The notes under the pieces: model-generated
Told to the model about the DNA's origin: nothing
The model's database searches: none
The model's input: the letters and a program-made list of their open reading frames with translations, nothing else
NCBI GenBank assembly: GCA_024399135.1
Contig: JAKSHY010000004.1
Coordinates: forward strand, 1-64,000
Length of the DNA stretch: 64,000 bases
Direction: 5' to 3'
Source: Lachnospiraceae bacterium
GTDB lineage: Bacteria > Bacillota > Clostridia > Lachnospirales > Lachnospiraceae
Program-made: the position numbers and the translations under genes
Shown: positions 54,313-63,928 of the stretch, piece after piece
How positions within the stretch are numbered: the stretch's first letter is position 1
Layout of the letters: each line of letters starts with the position of its first letter

Positions 54313-56067
54313 CTATTCAAAAACTACGAACTTGGAATTCTTAAATACTTCAGCGTACGAATTCTCTTCCATAAAGCTATTAATAAGATCAAGCTTAATG
54401 CTATTATCTGGCGTATCATACAGTGCTCTTGAAATAATAACTAACGGCCTGGAATTCGTGTTAGCATCATCAATTGCCTCTATTGAAACTTTCATGTCTT
54501 CAACCGGATTGGAGCCTAAATCAGACCATGTTGTATTAATAGCTGATGGCTTATTTAAATAAAAGGATAATCCCGGGATATCTCCATATAGCACTAATCT
54601 CTTGTTTTCATATGTAGCTTCATTATTACTTATGAAAGCACTTAATTCACTTAGCGAATCTGCACTTTCTTCAGTTGTTTTCATACCAGCTAATACCGCA
54701 TTATCACTGACTCTATAATTAACCGAACTTCCGTCTTCACCATCTAAGAACACATATGCACATCCAACCCCAATTCCCTGAATTAGAAAAGCTATCGTAA
54801 CTGCCGCCGCCATAGACCTGAATCCAAAAGTTGGAATTTTCCCTGTTGCATCAAGATATTCACGTCCCCATCTTGCGAACTTATATATTACCCAGAAAGT
54901 TACTGGGGCAATGAAGAATAAGTTATTCAATACCGGCCAGATATAATTATTAGATCCAAGCGGTGTTATTAATATAAGTACTAAAGAAATTGCTCCAATT
55001 AGCTTCCAGTCATGGTTCATTCTCTTCGTTACTATTATCCAGATATCAACCACTATAGAAAGCAATAAGAAAATTGCTCCCCACTGAAGCGCTGACTCCT
55101 TCTGATAATACTTAAAATTGAACATTCCCCATCTTTCAAGTACTGCGAAAAGAAAAAGAATACATACACAGTAAAAGACCTTCCTTGCCTTTACGAATCT
55201 GTCCTTATATAAAACAAAGAACGGAACACCTAAAAGTGCACATATTATCATGTACAATGCCCACTTAAATCCATGCCAGTATGCGTCTAGTATAGCAACA
55301 AGCATTGAAATAAATGTGTATTCCTGATTAGAATTCGCGATGCCAAATGCCCCATTAATCATCTGCATAAAGGACTCAGACCCTTTCACTATCATCATAA
55401 GAACAAGTGAACACACGAAACCAACTATATATCCACCAACACATAAAAGAACTCTTTTAACAATATCCTGAGAGTCATCTTTGTGTATGATGCAGTAATA
55501 TATCAAAGGTATTATTAAAAAAACTTCAAGGCCATTGCCTGGAAATCTCACAAGTAAATTAATACCCAGGAATATTCCTGCAAGGAAAAGGCACTTAAGT
55601 CTATTACCAGCCAATCCTCTAAATAGAAAAATGGCACCTAGTGTAACGAAAAAATATGTCATGTAGTTATATAAAATAACTGTTGGTGCCCAACACATGC
55701 CTATAGCTAGAATTTCAGCTAAAAAAGCCAGCCATCCAGGCATTTTAGTTAGGAAAAATCTATAAGAAAGAAGACCTAAAACTGCAACCAGAAGCGTTGC
55801 ATAAAGCTTCATTCCAAGCATCGTTCCCCCAAAAGGCAGAAGTGTTAAAATATATCCTGCCAAATTGGATACAAAGGTCAGAAGAAACCATACTCCTGTT
55901 CCTTCATTAAAAAACTTATAATTTCCGAGACTATACCCTGTGTCTGTTAAATCAATTCCCTTGTTAACCTTAATTAGTGAAAATAACACTATCATAAGAG
56001 GAAATAGCCACCTCTTACATGTCCCATATAGCTTTCTTATTGCTGTCTCGTTCACGTAAACCCCCAT
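54313..56067 (-). CDS. Polytopic membrane protein, GT-C-like, unknown
   Basis: A 584-residue membrane protein with about 12 helices and a soluble C-terminal part (about 470-584). The first outer loop has GIDLTDTGYSLGNYKFF (about 37-53), the D-x-x-D/TGY-type loop seen in GT-C-like proteins of actinobacteria and clostridia. GTG 56055, with GGGGG 5 nt upstream, is a plausible alternative start to ATG 56067. It is 14 nt behind the ABC flippase gene. Confidence 0.6.
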   Translation of the reverse strand: MGVYVNETAIRKLYGTCKRWLFPLMIVLFSLIKVNKGIDLTDTGYSLGNYKFFNEGTGVWFLLTFVSNLAGYILTLLPFGGTMLGMKLYATLLVAVLGLLSYRFFLTKMPGWLAFLAEILAIGMCWAPTVILYNYMTYFFVTLGAIFLFRGLAGNRLKCLFLAGIFLGINLLVRFPGNGLEVFLIIPLIYYCIIHKDDSQDIVKRVLLCVGGYIVGFVCSLVLMMIVKGSESFMQMINGAFGIANSNQEYTFISMLVAILDAYWHGFKWALYMIICALLGVPFFVLYKDRFVKARKVFYCVCILFLFAVLERWGMFNFKYYQKESALQWGAIFLLLSIVVDIWIIVTKRMNHDWKLIGAISLVLILITPLGSNNYIWPVLNNLFFIAPVTFWVIYKFARWGREYLDATGKIPTFGFRSMAAAVTIAFLIQGIGVGCAYVFLDGEDGSSVNYRVSDNAVLAGMKTTEESADSLSELSAFISNNEATYENKRLVLYGDIPGLSFYLNKPSAINTTWSDLGSNPVEDMKVSIEAIDDANTNSRPLVIISRALYDTPDNSIKLDLINSFMEENSYAEVFKNSKFVVFE

Positions 56068-56081
56068 TTGCGTAAATCGTC

Positions 56082-57839
56082 CTATCGCTCAACCGTAATC
56101 TTTCCGTTTTCAACACGGTATACGGTATCACACTGCTCAATCGTCTGAAGCCTGTGAGCAATAATAATCAATGTCTTCTTACCATGAAGGTAATTAATTG
56201 ATTCCATAATAGCTTTCTCAGTTTCATTATCTAATGCTGATGTTGCTTCATCCATAACCAGTACTTCCGGATCTTCAAAAAGTGCTCTGGCTATACCAAT
56301 TCTCTGCCTCTGTCCACCAGAAATTCTAATACCTCTCTCCCCAATACCTGAATCCAATCCATCAGGCAAAGATCGCACGAAATCATCTAACTGTGCCTGC
56401 TTTAATGCATTCCACACTTTCTCGTCATCTATATCTTCTTCCGCATAACCAAAAGCTACGTTCTTCCTAATACTGTCATCTATCATGAATATAGTCTGCG
56501 GAATATAACCTACATTTTTTAAGTATCCCTTATAATTGCTAAATACATCCACGCCATCTGCAAGTATCTGTCCACTCTCCAACTTTAACAGTCCAAGAAG
56601 GATATCAACTACAGTAGTCTTACCAGAACCTGTAGTACCAACAATACCTATAGACTTTCCAATTGGAACCATCATGTTGGCATGATTGAATATAAGCTTT
56701 TCAGTGTTGGGATATTTATAAACAATATCTTTGACTTCGAGAGTCTTATTGATAGGCATTTTAGTAACATCAATATCCTCTTTATAGGTCTCTTCTCTAT
56801 AATCAACAGTGTTATCTCTGATTTCATCCTGAAGATTGTCGGAAACTCCCATAAAGAATGGCTCGAAATATGCTATTGATGTTAGATAATTATTAATTCT
56901 GTTAGCACACGGAATAAGTCGCATTGCAGCTACTGCAAGCAAGGTAACCTGTGGCATGATATCTATTACGCTAGTACCAGACAATAGACGAATTAATATG
57001 TATAAAATCATACCAGCTATAGCTATTGTTTCTATCAAAAGTCTTGGCGTTGCATTATAAAGATTGTACCTTTGAACAGCATCAACATAGCCCGCACCAC
57101 AACCCGAATATTCACGAATAAAATAACTCTCTTTATTAGCAATCTTGATTTCTTTAATACCAAGAACAGACTGTTCAATCCACTTAAATAGTCCTGAATA
57201 AAAATCCTGATTTTCCTGTCCTGCTCGACGCATTATAGGTTTTAAAATGAACATAATAACAAGAAGTACTATGACTAATAAAACAGCCACTGTAACTGTC
57301 ATCCAGACATCTGATACGAAGCTTACTGCTATAAGACATACGAACACAATTCCTTCAGATGCAAGACCTAAAAGAGCAAGAATTAATCCATACATGTTAT
57401 TAACATCAGATGTAATTGTTCTCTGAATTACAGCAGTATCTGCATTTAAATAGTATTCATAAGGTCGCTGCATGAAATTAATCATCATACGCCTTGACGT
57501 TGCGAATTGATTCGAATATACGAATTTAAGCTGAATCTTCTGTTGTAAGAACAGGAACGCATTCTTAATTGCAAAGATAAGAATAAGTCCAACCAGTACC
57601 ACAACTACCAGCGATTTCGTATCATCATAACCTATGTTAAATATGTTACATATCCACTGAAGATAATCATGCTTGTACACTGCTTTTTCTTCCAGTAAAA
57701 CGTTCATAACAGGAAGAATTATGGCAACACCCATAGTTTCTAAAACAGCTCCAACCAGCATTAAAAACACCAGTAGAATCATCTTATGCTTTTGTTTCTT
57801 ATCTAGTAAAACTAGTAATTTTTTAAGTATTTTTTTCAT
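56082..57839 (-). CDS. PglK-type ABC flippase, copy 2
   Basis: 585 residues, same layout as copy 1: six helices to about 320, then ATPase with Walker A GTTGSGKTT (about 397), ISGGQRQR, Walker B VLVMDEATSALD and IIAHRL. The two copies match over most blocks, including a shared IGYIPQTI Q-loop, but differ enough to be old paralogs or to have come from different loci. It is the first gene after a terminator and a predicted promoter. Confidence 0.88.
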   Translation of the reverse strand: MKKILKKLLVLLDKKQKHKMILLVFLMLVGAVLETMGVAIILPVMNVLLEEKAVYKHDYLQWICNIFNIGYDDTKSLVVVVLVGLILIFAIKNAFLFLQQKIQLKFVYSNQFATSRRMMINFMQRPYEYYLNADTAVIQRTITSDVNNMYGLILALLGLASEGIVFVCLIAVSFVSDVWMTVTVAVLLVIVLLVIMFILKPIMRRAGQENQDFYSGLFKWIEQSVLGIKEIKIANKESYFIREYSGCGAGYVDAVQRYNLYNATPRLLIETIAIAGMILYILIRLLSGTSVIDIMPQVTLLAVAAMRLIPCANRINNYLTSIAYFEPFFMGVSDNLQDEIRDNTVDYREETYKEDIDVTKMPINKTLEVKDIVYKYPNTEKLIFNHANMMVPIGKSIGIVGTTGSGKTTVVDILLGLLKLESGQILADGVDVFSNYKGYLKNVGYIPQTIFMIDDSIRKNVAFGYAEEDIDDEKVWNALKQAQLDDFVRSLPDGLDSGIGERGIRISGGQRQRIGIARALFEDPEVLVMDEATSALDNETEKAIMESINYLHGKKTLIIIAHRLQTIEQCDTVYRVENGKITVER

Positions 57840-57879
57840 CCTATCAACCTAATTGGCATAGTAATCCATAATCTTTCTC

Positions 57880-57908
57880 ATTGTACTACTTTTTACTCTT
57901 TTTGTATA
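57880..57908 (-). promoter_or_regulatory. Predicted promoter before flippase copy 2
   Basis: Minus strand: TATACA (-35, 57903-57908), 17-nt spacer, TACAAT (-10, 57880-57885; 5 of 6). Leader of about 33 nt to the flippase ATG. It directly follows a terminator, which makes a new transcription unit likely. Confidence 0.6.
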
Positions 57909-57914
57909 TATAAC

Positions 57915-57939
57915 AAAAAAGCACTGCAAAAAGCAGTGC
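57915..57939 (-). terminator. Rho-independent terminator after the acyltransferase gene
   Basis: Minus-strand stem GCACTGC / GCAGTGC (57933-57939 with 57921-57927), 5-nt T loop, followed by TTTTTTG. It splits the locus into units at about 57.9 kb. Confidence 0.88.
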
Positions 57940-57960
57940 CAAAACAACTGACCACCGTTA

Positions 57961-58902
57961 TTATTTCTTTGAAAATAATTTAATAGGTTTAGCAATAATA
58001 AAATCACTTCTTATTATTGCTAATATCTTATAAAAAACACACGGACATACAACACCAAGTATAGTACATATGATAACCCGCGCAATTATATTATCACCGA
58101 GTAATTTTCCACAGACAAACCTCCCTAATGATGTAAAGTAACTATGAAAAATATAAATCCAAATACATCTTTTACCCAGCCAATTCAATATCGGAACTTT
58201 CCAATCCATCTTTTTAATAAAAACAGAAACAAAAAATATAGATATTACAAAAGCAACCGCTATTTCTATCATTTTATAACAAAATATATCTTCTCTTAGC
58301 AAAGGAAAGGCAAAACAACAAATCATCAGAGCAGAAGTCAATAAAATTGAAAGATTTCTTCTATTATCATAGTAATGTCTACCTAGTTCAAAAAACATTA
58401 CCATATACATAATCTTAGACACATATTCATTTGGAACAACTAAACTTAACATTAAAATTGCAATCGAAACAATTAGAACTATATACCTTCTCTTGGTTAT
58501 TTTTGAAATTAATGCATCAAATATATATAAAATAATTAATACATGAAGATACCAAAAATGTGCTACTGGATATATTATAATCCATAAACAATCCGTCCAG
58601 TTTACAATCGTATTGGTCGCTATATACTTTTGCGCAAAAATATTAAAAACAATATATACATACGACTGCATAAGATATATTAGTACAATATTCAACAAAT
58701 GTTTTGTATAATCACCTTTTTTACACAAAATACTATAGCTAAATCCACTTAATACGAAAAACAGTGGCATATGAAAACTATATATCCATCTAACCAAGTA
58801 CAGCATTGAATTATATTGCTCAATCCCTGTTAAACAATGTCCCATAACAACCAGTACAATTGTAAAGCCTTTCAAATTATCTAGCCACAAATATCTGTTC
58901 AT
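57961..58902 (-). CDS. Acyltransferase-3 family membrane protein
   Basis: A 313-residue OafA/NodX-like protein with about 10 helices: RYLWLDNLKGFTIVLVVMGH (part of the family start, conserved His about 22), FHMPLFFVLSGFSYS. It moves acetyl or another acyl group onto the glycan. More AT-rich than its neighbours, with many AAA/TTT runs, and bounded by a terminator on one side and a gene relic on the other, so it may have been brought in separately. Confidence 0.85.
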   Translation of the reverse strand: MNRYLWLDNLKGFTIVLVVMGHCLTGIEQYNSMLYLVRWIYSFHMPLFFVLSGFSYSILCKKGDYTKHLLNIVLIYLMQSYVYIVFNIFAQKYIATNTIVNWTDCLWIIIYPVAHFWYLHVLIILYIFDALISKITKRRYIVLIVSIAILMLSLVVPNEYVSKIMYMVMFFELGRHYYDNRRNLSILLTSALMICCFAFPLLREDIFCYKMIEIAVAFVISIFFVSVFIKKMDWKVPILNWLGKRCIWIYIFHSYFTSLGRFVCGKLLGDNIIARVIICTILGVVCPCVFYKILAIIRSDFIIAKPIKLFSKK

Positions 58903-58937
58903 ATTCTAAATATTTTTCTCCTTAAATTAGTAGTTCC

Positions 58938-59120
58938 CTACGCAATATCATTCATCTGCGATGTATACAGCTGATAATAATATCCCTTCTTAGCCATCAG
59001 TTCATCATGGCTTCCACATTCTGCTATTCCACCATCAGCTATGTACATAATCTTGTCACAATTCTTGATGGTAGACAATCTGTGAGCAATAATGAAGGAC
59101 GTTTTTCCCCCGAAAAGATA
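58938..59120 (-). pseudogene. C-terminal relic of an MsbA/MdlB-type ABC transporter
   Basis: The minus frame reads [20 protein letters not shown], then a normal ABC exporter end ([25 protein letters not shown]) to the TAG at 58938-58940. The H-loop His is present, but Walker A, signature and Walker B regions and any start are missing. The similarity begins 2-3 codons from the stop of the glycosyltransferase gene at 59123, so a deletion or recombination joined that gene to the tail of an old exporter gene. It is neither flippase copy: both of those end right after their own switch region with different sequences. Confidence 0.85.
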
Positions 59121-59122
59121 TA

Positions 59123-60205
59123 TTAAACTCTATGTATTTCTGGTGCCTCGTACTTATCTAAAAAGTCGAATCCCAAATATACAATCTCATCTGCGAATTT
59201 AATCGAATCAACCTGCGTAATAACAGAAATAAGTTTGTCCACTCTGAGGTTCGGAATATCATTCATAACCTCCATAGGGAACTTTCCCTTTATTACTATG
59301 ACATCGCTAAATTCTTTTTCATAATCAAGTACATCTCTTGGATGAGGCTTAATTATTACTGTGTGCGTATTTCGATATTCATCTATGATGTCTCCGAATA
59401 GTCTCTTCCTGACATCAAGCTCACACAAAGGTTCTGTAAGAATCAAAACGCTTGGATTTCCGTTACTGCTTTCAAGCTGCATTAGAAGTTCCTTCGCATT
59501 TTCAATGAAGATGGAGATAACTATATCTTTGTCCTCATTAGTTAGCTTCGAAAACATTTCATTTCGATTCTTCTCAACAATATTCTTCGGAGGATTAGGA
59601 TTAGCACTAATATCATTTACCTCGTAATCAATGCAGTATCTTCCGTAACCATTTTCTATGAATATAAGTCCCATTTTAGACATTAGGCACTTAAATCCAA
59701 AGGCCCCTTTATTGGTTACTCTAGCCTGATCACACAAAAGACATGTGTTAAGGCCATCCTCAATTGCATGATATCGAATCTTTTTATAATTCAGATAAAA
59801 GCCAATCGGATCTGAATCGCAAAATACATATACATCATCATATGCCTTTAGGTCAACAGGAATATTGTCCTCCTGAAGCTTTCCTAAAAGGCGGGTATAT
59901 TTAATCCTCTGAATCATATTTAAGATGAGGTTACCCTTGTCCTCATGATACTTCATAACCTCAGGAAATGCTGTGTCAGGCTTTTCGTCGAACATATATA
60001 TATCTTTAAAAAGCTCAGTTGCCTCAGCACGTTCCTTAAGATTGCCAAAGTCATTAGACATAGTGCTAAGGATAAGAGTTGCCTTATCATTAAATGAGCT
60101 TATAGCACTCTCGCCGTTCACTTTGCATTCTTTACGCATATTCAGTTCTTTAACTACCGCGATATATACGTGATAGTACGTATGACAAATATATACTCGT
60201 GACAT
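59123..60205 (-). CDS. GT52-like/sialyltransferase-like glycosyltransferase
   Basis: About 360 residues: [20 protein letters not shown] at the N-terminus, [24 protein letters not shown] (about 148) and a C-terminal [13 protein letters not shown] block. This pattern is that of GT52 and related capsule sialyl- or polyol-type transferases. I start at ATG 60205 (AAGG 8 nt upstream, one base after the previous stop); the in-frame ATG 60262 adds 19 residues overlapping the neighbour. The donor is unknown; no sialic-acid synthesis genes are in view. Confidence 0.75.
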   Translation of the reverse strand: MSRVYICHTYYHVYIAVVKELNMRKECKVNGESAISSFNDKATLILSTMSNDFGNLKERAEATELFKDIYMFDEKPDTAFPEVMKYHEDKGNLILNMIQRIKYTRLLGKLQEDNIPVDLKAYDDVYVFCDSDPIGFYLNYKKIRYHAIEDGLNTCLLCDQARVTNKGAFGFKCLMSKMGLIFIENGYGRYCIDYEVNDISANPNPPKNIVEKNRNEMFSKLTNEDKDIVISIFIENAKELLMQLESSNGNPSVLILTEPLCELDVRKRLFGDIIDEYRNTHTVIIKPHPRDVLDYEKEFSDVIVIKGKFPMEVMNDIPNLRVDKLISVITQVDSIKFADEIVYLGFDFLDKYEAPEIHRV

Positions 60206-60206
60206 A

Positions 60207-61289
60207 TTAGACCTTGCGAATTTTCTTTCTGTAAAACCACAACAGTTTGTAATATAAAACAAACATAAGCGTATTCTTCTGCTGCATGTGAATAAGCTTC
60301 TTTTCCTCAGGATGAGTACGCTCTATATAGTATGGGTTTAACTCAAACGAAGGAAAATATTCCTTCATCTCACGCCCCATCTTCTTAACGAATCTAAGCG
60401 ATGTGTGCTTAACCCCAGGCATATAAGAAAATAGTGTATTAATATAGAATAAAAGAGTGAACTTATATTCAATCTCTTCTTTATATTTTTCATAAAAACC
60501 ATGTCGTTTCGCTTCAGATATCATCACACGTCCGGCTTCCATTCTGTCCTCACATCGAACAGTCGTAATAGTATGAACAGTGGACGTATTATGCTGATAA
60601 TAATAGTACATCGGCTCTTTAATATACTCGTAGTGCTTATTAAGTAGAAGATATGAATTACTCATAGCATTATCTTCATAGAAAATGTTTTCAGGGAAGA
60701 ACAGTTCATTCTCAATAATCATGGAACGCTTGTATATTTTAACAACTAACGAACCAGAATCCAGAATCATGCTTTTCTTCTGGTCATCGCCTAATACACC
60801 TGTCTGATTATCCTCACTGTTAGCTTCAATCTGTCCTACCTCGAAGGTATAATGATCAACCAGTGAATAATCGCATCCAACACAGTCAGCTCCTGTCTCT
60901 TCAGCTTTCCTGATTAGCTTCTCGTACATATCTGGTGTAATCCAGTCGTCTGCATCTATGAAGCCAATCCATTCTCCCTTGGCCATTCTGATACCGATAT
61001 TCTTCGCTCCGCCCTGATGAAGATTCTTTTCAGAATGTACTGCATGAAATATATCCGGGTACTTCGCTTCATATTCTTTCAAAATTTCAAGTGAATTGTC
61101 CGTAGAGCAGTCATCAACTGCAATGATTTCAAAAGATGCACTGCTTTCATCTACGTTTGAACCATTCTTATCTTCTGAATTTTCTGTTGCAGTATCTAAT
61201 ATGGTCTGACTAACTAACGAGTCCAGGCAATGTATTAACTTATCTTCTGCTGCCATATTGTATACTGGCACTATTATTGAAAGTTTCAT
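60207..61289 (-). CDS. GT2 family glycosyltransferase
   Basis: A 360-residue GT-A enzyme: KLSIIVPVYNMAAEDKLIHC, VDDCSTDNSLEIL and GFIDADDWITPDMYEKL (DxD). An insert of about 22 acidic and Asn/Ser residues (about 33-54, DTATENSEDKNGSNVDESSA) breaks the usual spacing between the first two motifs. LFPENIFYEDNAM holds the likely catalytic acid. The pairing with the GT52-like gene is tight. Confidence 0.9.
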   Translation of the reverse strand: MKLSIIVPVYNMAAEDKLIHCLDSLVSQTILDTATENSEDKNGSNVDESSASFEIIAVDDCSTDNSLEILKEYEAKYPDIFHAVHSEKNLHQGGAKNIGIRMAKGEWIGFIDADDWITPDMYEKLIRKAEETGADCVGCDYSLVDHYTFEVGQIEANSEDNQTGVLGDDQKKSMILDSGSLVVKIYKRSMIIENELFFPENIFYEDNAMSNSYLLLNKHYEYIKEPMYYYYQHNTSTVHTITTVRCEDRMEAGRVMISEAKRHGFYEKYKEEIEYKFTLLFYINTLFSYMPGVKHTSLRFVKKMGREMKEYFPSFELNPYYIERTHPEEKKLIHMQQKNTLMFVLYYKLLWFYRKKIRKV

Positions 61290-61308
61290 GTTTCTTCTTT
61301 AATTGGTA

Positions 61309-62838
61309 TTAAGTATTTGTGTTGTAATCAATTTTCAACTGCTTACGATCAATCTTTCCATTAGCATTGTATGGAAATTCTTTAATATTAATCATAACAT
61401 TAGGAATCATGTATTCAGGAACCTTGGCTTCGAAATTGGCACGAATAGCTTCTTCCTCCACCTTGCCCTTATAGAAGAACACAATCTTTTGCTTCTCATC
61501 ATCATAAATACAAGCACATGTATCAATTGAAGGAAGAGCATCTGCGGCAGTTTCGATTTCACCAAGCTCGATTCTGTGACCCATATGCTTAATCTGAAAA
61601 TCTTTTCTTCCACAATAGATTATTTCGTCGAACTCATTAAGCTTAACAACATCACCTGTTCTATAAATGATATCTCTATAATCTTTATTAACCGGGTTCT
61701 GAACGAATACTTCATTCGATTTTTCGGGATTCTTATAATATCCAAGTGCCAGGCTTCTACCTCTTACACACAATTCTCCAAGCTCACCACGTTCTGCATA
61801 CCTGTTATCATCTGTAATAATGACGATATCAGTATTCTCGCATGCCTTACCAATTGGAAGAGACTCATCATCCTGAAACTCCCTGTCTACTATATATGCT
61901 GTACATACATCAGTAATTTCTGTAGGTCCATAGAGGTTCGCATATAATGCATCCTTCTTATACTTTCTCCATATATTAAGATACTTGTTAGGCATTACCT
62001 CACCACAAAACAGTATCTTCTTAAGATATGGAAGTTCAGCCTTCGGAAGAACTCTCATTCTCGCCACATTACAAAGAGCCGATGGCACGAAGAAAATTGT
62101 ACTAATCTTATGCTCATTCAAATACATAATAAGCTTCGCCGGGAACGAGAAACACTCCTTAGGAATAATATAAACTGTAGCTCCATTCTTAATTCCTGTG
62201 TAAATATCCAAAATAGAATTATCAAAATAAAATGGTGCCTGATTTCCGAAGCTGTCCTCTTCTGTGATTTTAAAGGTTTCTGTAACCCATTCCGTATAAT
62301 CAATAATAGACTGATGAGTTATTACCACACCCTTAGGAATTCCTGTTGATCCAGAGGTAAAAAGAACATACGCAGGATCCATATCTATAGCACTTCTTCT
62401 GATTCGATTAAGTACTTCAACATCTTCAGGAAAACTGACAATTTCGTCATAAATCAATATCTTTGTACTAGTCAAACCACATTCTTTAAGCATGCTCTCC
62501 ATTGCCTCGCGATGCTCTTCGTCTGTGATAACAACCTTAGGCGTTGCTACACCAAGAATAGTCTTCGCGCGTTCAAGTGGCATTGTTGTATCTATTGGGC
62601 TGTAGAAATTCCCACTATACAGAATTCCCATGAATGACGAAATTACACGTCTGTCCTTGTTCAAATATACAATTACAGGAAGATTTCGAAAGTCATACTC
62701 TGCAATTTTCGTTCCGATGCTTCTTGCTATCGAAAGCATTTCGCCATATGTATATGCACCACTCTCATCAACGAAAGCGTCCTTATCAGGAAGGCGTTTT
62801 GCTGTATCTTCCAGGTAATTTAATACGTTTATTAACAT
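61309..62838 (-). CDS. DltA-like adenylation enzyme (AMP-binding)
   Basis: A 509-residue adenylate-forming enzyme resembling D-alanine carrier-protein ligase and NRPS A-domains: VLFTSGSTGIPKGVVITHQS (A3, about 155-175), LYGPTEITD, GELCVRGRSLALGY, YRTGDVVKL and the C-terminal NANGKIDRKQL Lys (A10). It activates an amino or carboxylic acid with ATP and would load the small carrier protein encoded two genes upstream. The substrate cannot be read reliably here. Confidence 0.9.
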   Translation of the reverse strand: MLINVLNYLEDTAKRLPDKDAFVDESGAYTYGEMLSIARSIGTKIAEYDFRNLPVIVYLNKDRRVISSFMGILYSGNFYSPIDTTMPLERAKTILGVATPKVVITDEEHREAMESMLKECGLTSTKILIYDEIVSFPEDVEVLNRIRRSAIDMDPAYVLFTSGSTGIPKGVVITHQSIIDYTEWVTETFKITEEDSFGNQAPFYFDNSILDIYTGIKNGATVYIIPKECFSFPAKLIMYLNEHKISTIFFVPSALCNVARMRVLPKAELPYLKKILFCGEVMPNKYLNIWRKYKKDALYANLYGPTEITDVCTAYIVDREFQDDESLPIGKACENTDIVIITDDNRYAERGELGELCVRGRSLALGYYKNPEKSNEVFVQNPVNKDYRDIIYRTGDVVKLNEFDEIIYCGRKDFQIKHMGHRIELGEIETAADALPSIDTCACIYDDEKQKIVFFYKGKVEEEAIRANFEAKVPEYMIPNVMINIKEFPYNANGKIDRKQLKIDYNTNT

Positions 62839-63638
62839 TAGTGATCTCCCTGTCCTGGTACTTTATCTATATGATTATAAACATACAGATTCTTACTATC
62901 ATTATTTAATATGTCATATCTGACATATCCGTCTAACTGTCTTATATTAATTGAATGGAACTGAACACCGTCATAGTCCCATGTTTTAGAAACTCCATCG
63001 TTCTCCAAAATGTCAGCAAGTGGCTTGAACTGTTCTATCTCAAGAGCATTCATTTCAAGATCTCTTACATACATAGAACATGTATAATCATAGGTTGTTC
63101 CAGTTTCATCTGTATATGGTGCTGTAAAATACTTCTGGAATCTGAATGGCACTCCAACCATCTGTTCAACATGGTGGACATAGGTCATTCCATCAAGTAC
63201 ATGCAAGCCTATAACGAAAGCCTTCGCCTTCTTCTGATACATATAATCAAATATTGAACCTTCACCAAAAGCATTGGCATTACGCATGTTGACTAATTCT
63301 TCTGTATCTTTGCCCCACACTGCGAAGGAATATAAAGGATGTCTCGTTCTTTTAAAATCATCACGAGAAAGCGCCTTCGAGGTTAATGCACCGGTTTTTG
63401 AAGGTGTCTTATAATAATCAAAAGGCTTACCACCACAAAAATCCCAGTTAAAGGTAGGAAACAGAATTGTTCCCTTCGGTCCAACTATTGACTGAAGCTC
63501 ATTAATGAATTCGTCTCTGTCGAAACGTTCCCCCTTATTTCTTTCAGCCTTGGTAAGTTCCAAAATGTCTGATATAACATATACAACATCACCAGAACCA
63601 AGAGCTCCCTCTGGCATGTTTTCAAAATACTTAAGCAT
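62838..63638 (-). CDS. AAC(3)-family N-acyltransferase
   Basis: A 266-residue protein of the aminoglycoside 3-N-acetyltransferase fold: GPKGTILFPTFNWDF, GALTSKALSRDDFKRTRHPLYSFAVWG (in part) and the HHVEQMVGVPFR catalytic block (about 175). In this setting, between an adenylation enzyme and a carrier protein, it most likely moves the activated acyl group to an amino sugar, not an antibiotic. It shares one base with the adenylation gene and lies 2 nt after the carrier gene. Confidence 0.85.
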   Translation of the reverse strand: MLKYFENMPEGALGSGDVVYVISDILELTKAERNKGERFDRDEFINELQSIVGPKGTILFPTFNWDFCGGKPFDYYKTPSKTGALTSKALSRDDFKRTRHPLYSFAVWGKDTEELVNMRNANAFGEGSIFDYMYQKKAKAFVIGLHVLDGMTYVHHVEQMVGVPFRFQKYFTAPYTDETGTTYDYTCSMYVRDLEMNALEIEQFKPLADILENDGVSKTWDYDGVQFHSINIRQLDGYVRYDILNNDSKNLYVYNHIDKVPGQGDH

Positions 63639-63640
63639 AA

Positions 63641-63868
63641 TTACTCCTGCTTCTCACTTCTGTCTACAAGTGCCTGAATAGCTTCTATAGAAACGAAATT
63701 CTCTGGAAGGATTTCCATTCCATCAATAAATATTCCGTACTCATCTTCCATAGCTTCTACAAGTTCAACTATTTCATACGAATCAAGTAAAGCATCGTCG
63801 ATGAAATTCGAGCTTGCTTCAAAATCACATTCTGGTTTGATTTCTTTTAATATTTCTAAAATTGTCAT
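63641..63868 (-). CDS. Acyl/peptidyl carrier protein
   Basis: A 75-residue acidic four-helix carrier. ALLDSYEIVELVEAMEDEY holds the Ser (about 30) that takes phosphopantetheine; the motif is DSYE in place of the common DSLE. First of three tightly packed genes with the acyltransferase and adenylation enzyme, so it is probably the dedicated carrier of that module. A GGAG-type ribosome site precedes the ATG. Confidence 0.9.
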   Translation of the reverse strand: MTILEILKEIKPECDFEASSNFIDDALLDSYEIVELVEAMEDEYGIFIDGMEILPENFVSIEAIQALVDRSEKQE

Positions 63869-63928
63869 AATAGTTAGTCTCCTTAATATATGATTAAATC
63901 ATATTCTAAATATATTCCCTCATTCAAT

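Noticed and set aside
62838-63638. Aminoglycoside resistance gene
   Set aside because: The fold is AAC(3), but the gene is locked between a carrier protein and an adenylation enzyme in a glycan locus, which favours sugar N-acylation.
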